A DNA stretch of 64,000 bases from contig CAJJAA010000028.1 in the NCBI GenBank assembly GCA_905182025.1, positions 31,366 to 95,365 on the forward strand, given 5' to 3'. The stretch is from an uncultured OM182 clade bacterium (GTDB lineage: Bacteria; Pseudomonadota; Gammaproteobacteria; Pseudomonadales; Azotimanducaceae). Below are positions 26,652 through 35,573 of the stretch, piece after piece; within the stretch, counting starts at the first letter, position 1, and each line of letters opens with the position of its first letter. The notes beneath the pieces are model-generated. The model ran no database searches. It worked only from the letters and a program-made list of their open reading frames with translations, and was not told the DNA's origin. The translations under genes and the position numbers were made by a program.

Positions 26652-27830
26652 TTATTGGCCTAGGTCAAACCTAAACTCAACGGACGTTGCCTCGACCGGT
26701 TTACCCGATTGCATCTTTGGGGAATATCGTTGGGTTGATACCATCTGTTCACCCGTCGTTTTGGCTATTTCTGAGGAGGAGGACACGACCCGAGTGTTAA
26801 TGACGCGTCCCGTCGCATCAATGTCGAATTGAATGACAGCGCTGCCTGTGATCGCAATATCATCGGTATTCGAGGTGGCAGGAACACTGCCACCGTACAC
26901 GAGTTCAGGCTCTGCATCGCCGCCATCTGCGCGACGCTTAGCAATTTCGAGCAGTTGCTCAGTTGCCATTTCTGACTTGCCGAGGCTTTCCTGAACAATG
27001 GCGAGCATCTTTCGAGTCGTGATATTCAGATCGACAATACGTGGTTGATCGAGTGTGAAAGCTTTTAACGCATTGGTTAAAGTGATCAGCGCTGATTGAC
27101 TGTCTCCCTGCAATTGTTGCAAGCGTCCTAGATTCAATGCCGACAGACCCGCACGAAGGTCCGCGGTGCCATATTGATTGGTGAAGTATCGATTAGCGGG
27201 TTTAAGAAACTCGGTGGCATCCGCATCTTGTCTCGTCTGAAAGAAAGTATTGCCTGCCGTCAGATTAATGTTTGCGACGATTTCATGATCGTTGTAGACA
27301 CTGGAGAGGTCTCGGGCGCGGCGAAAATGGTCAACAGCTTCTGGATCACCAATCGCTGCTTCTGCTTTACCTAGCTCGACGAGTACCTCGACAATTTCTC
27401 TCGATTCTTTTCCTTTGGTCGTTTCTCTGGTGGCCAGACACAGCGTTAACTGTTCTTTCGCTGTGGGGTATTCGTTTGAACGAATGAGCTCCCGTGCGAA
27501 ATTGAGTCTTAGGTTGGCAACGTTATCACCAGCCTCGTCAAACACCTTCAACCCTTCTATAAGTGCCTGTTCAGCGCTGCCACGTGCCATAGACCAGTTC
27601 CTTACTGCCGAGGCCTCTTGGTAAGCGCTATAAGCGCTTTGGAATGCTGCTTTACTCGGGGCACTGTCCTGCGAGGCAGACAAGGTGAAACTTGAGGTCC
27701 CTAATAGAACGCTTAACCAGCAAAGGCATAACCTGCGAATGAGAAAAACGGGGCGTTTCTGATACTTGATGGACTTATTGATTTTGATGTCTCCTTGGTC
27801 GTCACTTTTTAACTCAAAACTGCCTAGCAT
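26652..27830 (-). CDS. Tetratricopeptide protein with TonB-like C-terminal domain
   Basis: This 392-residue exported protein has a hydrophobic signal or anchor (RRLCLCWLSVLLGTSSFTLSA), then alpha-helical TPR-like repeats from about residue 60 to 290. A TonB C-terminal-type domain follows at residues 320-390, marked by VIQFDIDATGRVINTRVVSSS and YSPKMQSGKPVEATSVEFRFDL. TonB-like domains of this kind bind periplasmic partners; no ExbBD or TonB-dependent receptor genes are adjacent. The ATG at 27830 has no good ribosome site and leaves an unusually long polar tail before the signal peptide. In contrast AAGGAG (27796-27791) lies 8 bases upstream of an in-frame ATC at 27782, a possible alternative start. 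Confidence 0.78.
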   Translation of the reverse strand: MLGSFELKSDDQGDIKINKSIKYQKRPVFLIRRLCLCWLSVLLGTSSFTLSASQDSAPSKAAFQSAYSAYQEASAVRNWSMARGSAEQALIEGLKVFDEAGDNVANLRLNFARELIRSNEYPTAKEQLTLCLATRETTKGKESREIVEVLVELGKAEAAIGDPEAVDHFRRARDLSSVYNDHEIVANINLTAGNTFFQTRQDADATEFLKPANRYFTNQYGTADLRAGLSALNLGRLQQLQGDSQSALITLTNALKAFTLDQPRIVDLNITTRKMLAIVQESLGKSEMATEQLLEIAKRRADGGDAEPELVYGGSVPATSNTDDIAITGSAVIQFDIDATGRVINTRVVSSSSEIAKTTGEQMVSTQRYSPKMQSGKPVEATSVEFRFDLGQ

Positions 27831-27964
27831 GTCTTAACAGGCCTGGATGCGGGGCGGAACATAGCCGCTATTTATTTCGCAGGACTTCTTATACCATACA
27901 TAACAAATGAGATAACCCGTGCATCCATTTAGGATGTATTTTCGATTTTGAATGAGGAGAGAAC

Positions 27965-29059
27965 GTGCCAACACCTGCAAGAGTTATTGTCTTACCAAAG
28001 GAAAAAGGACCGCTGGAAATAATCGAAATGTCGCTACCCGATCCCGGTCCTTATCAGGTTGTTGTGAAGCAATTCGCCAGTGGTGTTTGCCATAGTCAAT
28101 TGCATCAGATGCATAACCCCCGCATGGGCCCGGTTGTATTGGGGCATGAGTCGACGGGCACCGTATTGAGCGTAGGTAGCGAAGTTGATCACGTTGTGGT
28201 TGGTGACGTCGTGATGGTCACCTGGGTGCCTCGCAATGCAGCGGCAACGCAGAGGGCGCCTGAGTCCGCTGCGTTGACCTTACCCGATGGTTCTGTCGCA
28301 ACGTCACAGAATGTCTTTACTTGGGCCGATACGACAATCGCGGACGAGCAGTACGTCGTCAAGGTTGCTGCTGATATCAATAAAGAAGTGACAGCCATTA
28401 TTGGTTGTGCGGTTATGACCGGCGCAGGTGCGGTTGAAAATACGGCCGGCGTCAAAGAAGGCGAGAGCGTCGTTATTTTCGGTGTTGGCGGTGTTGGTTT
28501 ATCTGCCGTGGTTGCCGCCAAAGCGGTTAAAGCCAATCCGATTATCGCCGTTGATCTCGATGACAGTAAGTTGAAATTTGCCGCGCAGTTTGGTGCGACA
28601 CATACCATTAACGCCGGTAATGAGAATGCCATTGAGAAAATTAAAGCGCTCACAGTTGATCCGAGCCGTCGGAGTTTCATGGGCACGCCTGTATCGGGCG
28701 CTGACTATGCATTTGACTGTATTGGTTTGAAGCAAACCATGGAGCAAATTGTACCCGCGGTCAGAAATGGTACATTTGGTGCTGAAACCGGTGGAACGGC
28801 TGTCTTGGTTGGCGTTCCTCAGACAACAGTTGAGCTAAATGCAATCGACATGCTGATTCATGAGAAGAAGTTTGTCGGTAGTATTGGCGGCAGTTGTTCT
28901 CCCGACAGAGATTTCCCTAAATACCTTGATTGGTATGATAAGGGTCTGTTGGATCTCGATGCGATGGTGACGGAACGATTCACGCTGGATCAGATCAATG
29001 AAGCCACCGCAGCGCTCGAAAATGGCGAAATTGCCGGTCGAGCAATTCTTGTGTACTAA
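27965..29059 (+). CDS. Zinc-containing alcohol dehydrogenase lacking the structural-zinc loop
   Basis: This 364-residue medium-chain dehydrogenase keeps the catalytic-zinc ligands Cys (GVCHSQLH), His (LGHEST) and Cys (IIGCAVMTG), and the NAD motif FGVGGVG. The four-cysteine structural-zinc loop of class III ADHs is missing; in its place is VPRNAAATQRAPESAALTLPDG. It most resembles class III-type alcohol/formaldehyde dehydrogenases but with that loss. GTG 27965 follows GAGGAGAG. A clear terminator follows. Confidence 0.9.
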   Translation: MPTPARVIVLPKEKGPLEIIEMSLPDPGPYQVVVKQFASGVCHSQLHQMHNPRMGPVVLGHESTGTVLSVGSEVDHVVVGDVVMVTWVPRNAAATQRAPESAALTLPDGSVATSQNVFTWADTTIADEQYVVKVAADINKEVTAIIGCAVMTGAGAVENTAGVKEGESVVIFGVGGVGLSAVVAAKAVKANPIIAVDLDDSKLKFAAQFGATHTINAGNENAIEKIKALTVDPSRRSFMGTPVSGADYAFDCIGLKQTMEQIVPAVRNGTFGAETGGTAVLVGVPQTTVELNAIDMLIHEKKFVGSIGGSCSPDRDFPKYLDWYDKGLLDLDAMVTERFTLDQINEATAALENGEIAGRAILVY

Positions 29060-29090
29060 GTTTCGAAACAGAAAGAAGAAGCGCTAAAAT

Positions 29091-29123
29091 AAAAAAAGGG
29101 AACTTGTCAGTTCCCTTTTTTTT
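29091..29123. terminator. Bidirectional rho-independent terminator
   Basis: GGGAAC (29098-29103) pairs with GTTCCC (29110-29115) around the loop TTGTCA, flanked by seven A on the left and eight T on the right, so it is a textbook terminator on both strands. It separates the converging alcohol dehydrogenase and nitronate monooxygenase genes. Confidence 0.92.
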
Positions 29124-29161
29124 ACCTCAACCAAGCCGATGCTGCGCTCGTCGCGACGATT

Positions 29162-30292
29162 CTAGTCTTCCAGCGTTGAGTTTAATTTCTCTACAGCGTT
29201 TAAATAATCCTCCTTGAACTCATAGACGACTGAACGCGTTGATTGAATCGAGTTCATCAAACCGACACCCTGGCCAACGAAGAAAGTTGCCAATTGTTTG
29301 GCGCCTTGATGTCCGCTTTCGGCCAGCTTGATGATCTTAGCCAGTGGCGCTTCACTAACAAGGGACTGCAGTGGCATGGGTAGCGGTTCAGGTGCATCTT
29401 CGAGTTCCCATGCATCGGTCCATGGTGATCGAAGTTGTCGCGAGTATTTGCCCGTTCTGGCCTTTGATCGAACGGTTTGTCTTGAGCTAGCCTGAAGGTA
29501 TTTTTCTTTGATGATCGGTGAGGTTTCAGCTTCAGTTGTTGTTAACCACATTGATCCGGTCCACGCACCGGCCGCACCCATTGCCATGCAAGCTGCCATT
29601 TGCCGCCCCTTCACAATGCCACCCGCAGCAAGGACAGGTGTGCCATAGGCTTCTACAGCCTCACAAACTTCTGGTACCAGCACCATGGTTGATACCTCGC
29701 CGCAATGACCGCCTGCTTCTGTGCCGGAGACAACTAAGATATCAACACCGGCTTCAACCTGTTTAACCGCGTGCTCTTTCGCGCCAACAAGCGCAGCGAC
29801 CTTGACGTCATTGAGTTTGCCCATTTCCAACATGTAGCGGGGTGGGACGCCTAATGCATTGGCAATCAATTTTATCGGATGAGAGAAAGCGACATCGATG
29901 ATATTGGCCGCTCCCTTCTCGGTGAGAAACCCTGTGCCTAGTCTAGACTTTTTAGGGTATACATCCGCCGTATCAATTTTATGTTGAGCGAGAATATTTG
30001 CCGCATAGTTGCGGTGCTCATCCGGAATACGATCTGAAATATCTGCATCAGCCGGGTCTTTATCGGTAACCGCCATGCTAGTGGGAGCAATAAGGTCGAC
30101 GCCGTAGGGCATACCGTCTATATGTTCATCGATCCATTTGAGCTCAATCTCCAGCGTCTCGGCGTTGTAACCTGCCGCGCCAAGTACGCCCATGCCGCCA
30201 GCCTTCGATACTTCGACAACGACGTCGCGGCAATGGGTGAACGCGATGAGTGGAAACTCGATACCGAGCATATCGCATATAGGTGATTTCAT
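29162..30292 (-). CDS. Nitronate monooxygenase family flavoprotein
   Basis: This 376-residue FMN-dependent TIM-barrel protein of the NMO/2-nitropropane dioxygenase family has GGMGVLGAAGY near the N-terminus, SGTEAGGHCGE at the central catalytic-His region and PVLAAGGIVKGRQMAACMAMGA for phosphate binding. Such enzymes oxidise alkyl nitronates, or act as enoyl/quinone reductase-like flavoproteins. ATG 30292 is preceded by GAGG. It is upstream of a TauD/TfdA paralogue that reads towards it on the same strand. Confidence 0.88.
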   Translation of the reverse strand: MKSPICDMLGIEFPLIAFTHCRDVVVEVSKAGGMGVLGAAGYNAETLEIELKWIDEHIDGMPYGVDLIAPTSMAVTDKDPADADISDRIPDEHRNYAANILAQHKIDTADVYPKKSRLGTGFLTEKGAANIIDVAFSHPIKLIANALGVPPRYMLEMGKLNDVKVAALVGAKEHAVKQVEAGVDILVVSGTEAGGHCGEVSTMVLVPEVCEAVEAYGTPVLAAGGIVKGRQMAACMAMGAAGAWTGSMWLTTTEAETSPIIKEKYLQASSRQTVRSKARTGKYSRQLRSPWTDAWELEDAPEPLPMPLQSLVSEAPLAKIIKLAESGHQGAKQLATFFVGQGVGLMNSIQSTRSVVYEFKEDYLNAVEKLNSTLED

Positions 30293-30351
30293 TTTGCTAG
30301 CCTCGTGTTGAATATTCAGATTATTGTTATTTTAGTTAGCGCGTTTAAGTG

Positions 30352-31176
30352 TCAACGAGCAGCGATGGGTCTCTCTCCCTTGATCGTAACCCGAACACCG
30401 CTGCGGGTTTCTGGAAAATAGTCCCACACAGCCATGTGCTGTGTGCAGCGATTGTCCCACAACGCCATTGAGTCTCTTTGCCATTGAAATCGACATTGAA
30501 AATTAGGATTTTTGATATGATCGAACAGCATCGACAATACCTCTTTGCTTTCGATATTGGTCAGTCCACAGATACGCTTGGTGAAACCTTTGTTGACATA
30601 CAGAGCAGGTAGCTTTGTTTCTGGATGCAGTCGGATAACGGGATGAATGGCACTTGGGCTTTGTCTCTGGGGCGGATGTTCGCCATAGAAACCGCTGTAA
30701 TCTGCCGCATGTTCAGCTTCAAGGGGCATCAGCAGCGCCTGCATGGTTGGGCTCAACGCATCAAATGCCGCGTACATATTTGACCAAAGGGTATCGCCAC
30801 CCTGTAATGGCGTCCGAGTGATGCGCAGAATGCTTGCCATCGGTGGTTGTTCATCGGCTGAGACATCGGTATGCCAGTCTTCACCGTTATTTCTGCTGGA
30901 TGTTTCATCGGCGTGGATCTTCATCAATGCTGGATTATTGTCGAGATAGGGTGCCGCGGGATGAATGTGCAGTGCCCCGAAAGACTCGCCAAAAGCGATA
31001 TGCTGCTGGTTAGAAATTGCCTGATCACGAAAGAACAGCACCAGGTGTTTAAACCAAGCTTGCCTCACCTCGCTGAAGACCTCGTCGCCCAGTGGTTGGC
31101 TCAAATCGACGCCAGATATTGTTGCGCCAATGGTCGGCGTCAGTGGGGTGACCTTGATAAAACGGTAGTCGGTCAT
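30352..31176 (-). CDS. TauD/TfdA family dioxygenase, second copy
   Basis: This oxygenase of about 274 residues carries HxD as His102-Asp104 in DWHTDVS, the distal His in WDNRCTQHM, and the 2-oxoglutarate Arg in GVRVTIKG. I placed the start at MTDYRFIKV (ATG 31176) by family comparison. In-frame ATG 31203 and GTG 31206 lie further out without a ribosome site, and spacing to the weak AGG before 31176 is long, so the start is uncertain. It and the nitronate monooxygenase likely share a transcript. Confidence 0.88.
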   Translation of the reverse strand: MTDYRFIKVTPLTPTIGATISGVDLSQPLGDEVFSEVRQAWFKHLVLFFRDQAISNQQHIAFGESFGALHIHPAAPYLDNNPALMKIHADETSSRNNGEDWHTDVSADEQPPMASILRITRTPLQGGDTLWSNMYAAFDALSPTMQALLMPLEAEHAADYSGFYGEHPPQRQSPSAIHPVIRLHPETKLPALYVNKGFTKRICGLTNIESKEVLSMLFDHIKNPNFQCRFQWQRDSMALWDNRCTQHMAVWDYFPETRSGVRVTIKGERPIAAR

Positions 31177-31345
31177 AGTCAGTTTGGGCCTGAATGTAGC
31201 CATCACAATGTCTGTTTGATGAGGTCACAATAGCCAAGTTGGATGGGATAGACAATATCGCACAGTAAAGATACATTGATTCACGTGTTTAACCTGTTCT
31301 CAGCACAGCTGGGCGTTAGACTAACTGAAATATAAGGGGGAATAA

Positions 31346-32437
31346 GTGGATATTGGCGTTTGTGTTGCATCGCACATCAAAGACATTAAATATGTTGTTC
31401 GAGCTGAAGAGTTGGGATTTAGTCATGCTTGGCTCGCTGATAGTCAGATGATTTGGTCTGATTGTTATGCAACCTTGGCACTGGCCGCTGACAAAACAAA
31501 CCATATTAAACTCGGTACTGGTGTCGCCATTACGGGCACAAGACCCGCAGCCGTTAACGCAGCGGGCATAGCGACGATCAACGCGATAGCGCCGGGTAGA
31601 ACCTTTTTCGGTGTGGGCGCGGGTAATACGGCGATGCGTATCATGGGTATGCCACCGCATCGCATTAAAGAGCTTGAGCGTTATCTAAAGGAGATAAAGC
31701 CGTTGCTGCGAGGTGAGGAGTCTGCGGTGCAATTAGGCTCAAAATCAGCTCCACAAGAAAAATATATTCGGCATGTGATGCCAGATAAAGGCTTTGTGAA
31801 CTTCGATGACCCTATCCCCATGTATGTGTCCGGTTTTGGGCCTCGCTCATTAGGACTGGCAGGTAAGTACGGTGAAGGCGCGGTTGTTGCCTTCGCGGCG
31901 AGCGGCGGCATTATGGAGTCAATGTGGCATATGATCGAAGAGGGTGCCAGGCAAACAGGCAGGGTGATTAATCGTGATGAGTTCTACACCACTGCCCTAA
32001 CGACAATGGTAGTGCTTGAGCCGGGAGAGGCTGTGGATTCGCCTCGTGTAAAGGAAGAATGTGGCGCCTTTGCGATAGCTGCTGTTCATTATGCCTATGA
32101 CCAATATCGAAACTTCGGTCATCAACCGCCTAACTATTTAGCAGGTGTTTGGGATGAATATACACAATTGATTGAATCCTTTCCTGAGGAGAGGCGGCAT
32201 CAGAGAATTCATGCCGGTCATAATTGCTGGGTACTGCCGGAAGAAGAAAAATTTGTGACCAAACAGACCATTGAAGCAAGCTGTTTAGTCGGCACGCAAG
32301 ATCAGATACTTGATCAACTCAACACGCTTGAGCTGGCGGGGCTAAATCAAGTGATGATCTTACCGCCTTTCGATCCGCGTTATAAAGTCCTGGATCAGGT
32401 GGCAAAGCATATCATTCCTAATCTCAATCGATCTTAA
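31346..32437 (+). CDS. Luciferase-like (LLM class) monooxygenase/reductase
   Basis: This 363-residue protein of the bacterial luciferase superfamily has an LLM barrel with VVRAEELGFSHAWLADSQ, IKLGTGVAITGTRPAAVNA and FFGVGAGNTA. It uses FMN or F420; the sequence does not decide which. It resembles MER-type reductases more than luciferases. GTG 31346 has AAGGGGG five bases upstream, a strong site. The GPH symporter follows 72 bases later, so uptake and first oxidation of one compound may be linked. Confidence 0.87.
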   Translation: MDIGVCVASHIKDIKYVVRAEELGFSHAWLADSQMIWSDCYATLALAADKTNHIKLGTGVAITGTRPAAVNAAGIATINAIAPGRTFFGVGAGNTAMRIMGMPPHRIKELERYLKEIKPLLRGEESAVQLGSKSAPQEKYIRHVMPDKGFVNFDDPIPMYVSGFGPRSLGLAGKYGEGAVVAFAASGGIMESMWHMIEEGARQTGRVINRDEFYTTALTTMVVLEPGEAVDSPRVKEECGAFAIAAVHYAYDQYRNFGHQPPNYLAGVWDEYTQLIESFPEERRHQRIHAGHNCWVLPEEEKFVTKQTIEASCLVGTQDQILDQLNTLELAGLNQVMILPPFDPRYKVLDQVAKHIIPNLNRS

Positions 32438-32509
32438 ATGTGATTCCATTGTCATTGCAGTACTTAGGCGTTTAGCCGCGTATTCTCTAATTAAGACAGG
32501 ATAGCAAAA

Positions 32510-33940
32510 GTGAGCGAATCAGTTAGTTCAGTATCATTTCAAACAAAAATTGCTTTTGGAATTGGTGCTTCAGGTGAAGCAGCAACAAATTGGATATTCA
32601 ACGCGCTGACGTTCTTTTTCTATAACCAAATTCTCGGTCTCTCTGGCACTATGACGGCGCTTGCCGTCACCATCGGCATCGCGTCCGATGCGGTAACCGA
32701 CCCCCTGATGGGTTCGATATCGGACCGATGGCGATCAAAACTTGGTCGACGCCACCCCTTCATGTTTGCAGCACCTCTGCCACTCGTGATTACCATCTAC
32801 CTCATTTTTAGTCCCCCGGCAGGGTTAGATGAAACCGGTTTGTTTGTTTGGTTTGCTGTGTTCACCGTACTGATGCGAATTTGTTCGACGTTATTCGCAG
32901 TGCCTCATTTAGCAATGGGCGCGGAACTCTCAGATGACTATATCGAACGCTCAAAGATCATGAGCTATAACAATGTGTTCACTTATATCGGCGTGATCGT
33001 CATGCACATTGTTGTTTGGTTCTTTATCTTTCCAGGCTTTGAAAATGGCCGTATGACGCAAGGTGCTTATTCGCCAATTGTGATCTTCTGCTCGAGCTTG
33101 ATTATGATTTGTATGCTTGGGTCTGCCTTCGCGACCCGTGGCCAGATAGCACGCATGAGGCCGGTGCCTGACGATCTGCCGCCTTTTAGTTTTAAGCAAC
33201 TTATGTTGGAAATGGGGTCTGCGATTCAAAATCGTAATTATCTGTATTTGTTGCTCGGACTATTTTTTCTATCGATAACCATTGGCACACACGAGACGCT
33301 GTCGTTATACATGAATACCTTTTACTGGGAATTTACGGATACGCAAATAGGCTGGCTGATCATGAGTAATGTCATTGGTTATGCGATTGGTTTTGCGACA
33401 GCGGCGAGTTTGCATCAAAAATATGAAAAACGATGGGCGACGGTTTTCACTGCAGCAGGACTGAGTGTGGCATGGTCAATGGCAGTAACCTTGCGATTGT
33501 TCGACTTAGCACCGGATAACACGACGTGGACGTTGGTTTGTTTTGTCGTGTTTTGGGGGTTTATGGCCTCTGCCTGCGGGTCAATTCTCAATATCAGTGT
33601 TATGTCTTCCCTTGCGGACATCGCTGACGAACACGAACTCAAGACAGGCCGTAGGCAGGAAGGCATATTTTATTCGGCAAGAACCTTCTTTGCCAAGGTC
33701 ACCAATGGCATAGGCCACGTTGTCGCTGGTGTCGCGCTTGATATTATTGATTTTCCGCGGGGTGTGGCAGCCAGTGAAATTGACCCACAGAAAATATACT
33801 ACCTTGGACTAATTGATGGACCTTTCGCTATGATCTGGGGACTTATTGCAGCGGTTATTTATGCCGGTTACAAGATAGACAAGGCTGAACATCAGCGCAT
33901 TCGTACTGGATTAGACGAAAAGGCGGCTAACGCAGGATGA
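32510..33940 (+). CDS. MFS sugar:cation symporter, GPH family, second copy
   Basis: This 476-residue polytopic transporter has GPH hallmarks: SDAVTDPLMGSISDRWRSKL with the two MelB-type Asp residues, GRRHPFMF, and the later loop ADIADEHELKTGRRQEG. GTG 32510 is the start; there is no strong ribosome site. It shares family but not close sequence with the protein at 1532-2941. It follows the luciferase-like gene and may import that enzyme's substrate. Confidence 0.88.
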   Translation: MSESVSSVSFQTKIAFGIGASGEAATNWIFNALTFFFYNQILGLSGTMTALAVTIGIASDAVTDPLMGSISDRWRSKLGRRHPFMFAAPLPLVITIYLIFSPPAGLDETGLFVWFAVFTVLMRICSTLFAVPHLAMGAELSDDYIERSKIMSYNNVFTYIGVIVMHIVVWFFIFPGFENGRMTQGAYSPIVIFCSSLIMICMLGSAFATRGQIARMRPVPDDLPPFSFKQLMLEMGSAIQNRNYLYLLLGLFFLSITIGTHETLSLYMNTFYWEFTDTQIGWLIMSNVIGYAIGFATAASLHQKYEKRWATVFTAAGLSVAWSMAVTLRLFDLAPDNTTWTLVCFVVFWGFMASACGSILNISVMSSLADIADEHELKTGRRQEGIFYSARTFFAKVTNGIGHVVAGVALDIIDFPRGVAASEIDPQKIYYLGLIDGPFAMIWGLIAAVIYAGYKIDKAEHQRIRTGLDEKAANAG

Positions 33941-34132
33941 TAACTATTATCAGCGGGCTGTTAGAGTTGAGTTAACGCTCTAGGTGCTGCGATGCTAGGC
34001 ACCGAGGATGTACCTTGTTGGCCACTTAGGCTAAATCTTTATCTATACTAGGATCAATGTTAGAGCCATAAGAGAGTTGTTTCTATTCACTGTCTGGTTT
34101 ATTTTCCTTGCCTATTTATCACAGGATCTTCG

Positions 34133-34621
34133 ATGCTTAAATCACACATGGCTTCTGCCCACGGCTTGATACTTGGCTTTTTGATGCTGAGTTTTGGCTC
34201 GAGCAGTCATGCCTCAGAATCATTTCCCGGCATCGAGAAATTGATGACTGAAGATCAACAGCGTGAAACGGGCATCAGTTCACTTTCTGCGGAGCAGATT
34301 AAAGCATTAGATACATGGTTGATTACCTACACAGCGAAAGACGCGCCGGTAATTGCAAAGACCAGTAAAGCGGTGAAGGAAGAAAAGAAAAAAACAAAGC
34401 ATGACGGCACACGAAGCAGAATTGCCGGGCATTTTTCTGGTTGGGGCGATAAGACCCGCTTCAAATTGGAAAACGGTCAAGTTTGGCAACAACGCTATGG
34501 CGCTAAGTGGAAAACAAGCCTCGAAAACCCTGAAGTCATCATCAAGAAAACGTTTCTTGGCACCTATACGATTACAATTGTTGAAGCGGATAAAACCACA
34601 GGTGTGACGCAGATAAAGTAA
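34133..34621 (+). CDS. Secreted hypothetical protein
   Basis: This 162-residue protein has a signal peptide (MLKSHMASAHGLILGFLMLSFG then SSSHASE). A Lys-rich linker (KAVKEEKKKTKHDG) divides an N-terminal helical part from a compact C-terminal domain with GHFSGWGDKTRFKLENGQVWQQRYG. That FxGW...LENGQVWQQ pattern recurs in uncharacterised proteobacterial periplasmic proteins; the function is unknown. It stands alone on the plus strand, 192 bases behind the symporter. Confidence 0.75.
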   Translation: MLKSHMASAHGLILGFLMLSFGSSSHASESFPGIEKLMTEDQQRETGISSLSAEQIKALDTWLITYTAKDAPVIAKTSKAVKEEKKKTKHDGTRSRIAGHFSGWGDKTRFKLENGQVWQQRYGAKWKTSLENPEVIIKKTFLGTYTITIVEADKTTGVTQIK

Positions 34622-34636
34622 CAGCCGTTAGCTGTT
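34620..34636 (+). terminator. Short hairpin overlapping the stop codon
   Basis: AACAGC (34620-34625) pairs with GCTGTT (34631-34636), loop CGTTA. The stem begins inside the TAA stop codon of the secreted hypothetical gene. A weak terminator or mRNA-end hairpin. Confidence 0.4.
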
Positions 34637-34733
34637 TCTGTTGTCAGTGCTCCACAGCTTGTCTGTAAGCGTGTTGATTTAGGGCCGGTTGATAGAGTTC
34701 AATGTGCTAGGTCGTCCGGTAGCTACGCTTAAA

Positions 34734-35495
34734 CTAAGCGGAGTGAAGATGAAAGCGTGTGCCACAAATGCTCACAATGCCTTTTTCATCTATACAGCCT
34801 CTTTTTGCAGCGCGCGTTCTAATCCCGCTAGCATCCTTAACTTTCAGATCAATACCGCTGAGACCATCACCGCGACCGTCCTTAGCCTTGACGAAACGAA
34901 TTGTAGAGTTGTTAAGTTTAATCGCGTTGTTCTTGCATGGTAAGCCTAATACGTCGGTCCATTTGCGTTGCATCGCCTCTATGTTTTCACCCTGCAACTC
35001 GACACCAATTATGTCGACCGTGACATCCTGTTTGATTTTGTCTATCCAGCCACTGCCGCCTGCGGGTTCCCAATTACCGGATAGATCATCTTCACTGTCC
35101 CAATCTATTTCGAGAAAAGCAGACATCATGTCTTGAGGATGAAGCTGGCAAATATTCCAGTTATCTCGTTCGGATTCATGGGCAATGCGAATTCCCTGGT
35201 CAAGGGCACGTTGTCGATACATTTGTTGATCTTTTAAGCTGCCCGCCTGGCAGATAACCATGTATCCACCATCGCCTTCGCGCCGCTCCAGATAGCGACC
35301 TGCGGCTGTGTCCTGTTTTACCGGCGCGACCACCTCCAGGAAATTTCGTCCAATTGGCATCAAGGTATTATTCAAACCAAAGTATTCTACCCCTGGGTCT
35401 ATGAAACAGATGTTGATGCCTAAAATGTCGGTTAGATCATCAATCGTTTCTGATAGGTTGTGAGCAACAAGGCAAATCTGTCTCAGTTGTATCAT
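34734..35495 (-). CDS. VOC superfamily (glyoxalase-like) protein
   Basis: This 253-residue vicinal-oxygen-chelate protein has two glyoxalase-like modules: residues 1-130 begin IRQICLVAHNLSETIDDLTDILGI, and residues 155-250 begin DIIGVELQGENIEAMQRKWTDVLG. Metal residues are less obvious than in dioxygenases, and the first module keeps His13. Function could be isomerase, epimerase or dioxygenase-like. The ATG has AAGGG about eight bases upstream. It lies downstream of a CaiB CoA-transferase on the same strand. Confidence 0.78.
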   Translation of the reverse strand: MIQLRQICLVAHNLSETIDDLTDILGINICFIDPGVEYFGLNNTLMPIGRNFLEVVAPVKQDTAAGRYLERREGDGGYMVICQAGSLKDQQMYRQRALDQGIRIAHESERDNWNICQLHPQDMMSAFLEIDWDSEDDLSGNWEPAGGSGWIDKIKQDVTVDIIGVELQGENIEAMQRKWTDVLGLPCKNNAIKLNNSTIRFVKAKDGRGDGLSGIDLKVKDASGIRTRAAKRGCIDEKGIVSICGTRFHLHSA

Positions 35496-35573
35496 GGTAA
35501 AACCCTTTTTCTAATTGCTGTAAGTGTTGGGGCTGATCGTCGCATGATTAAAAAATGAATACTTGTCATGTGA

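Noticed and set aside
30352..31176. Apparent loss of the distal His ligand in the TauD/TfdA paralogue (GVRVTI instead of MHRVTI)
   Set aside because: In E. coli TauD the distal iron ligand is the His of TQH, not the His before the Arg. TQH is present (WDNRCTQHM) and the 2-oxoglutarate Arg is kept, so the triad is intact.
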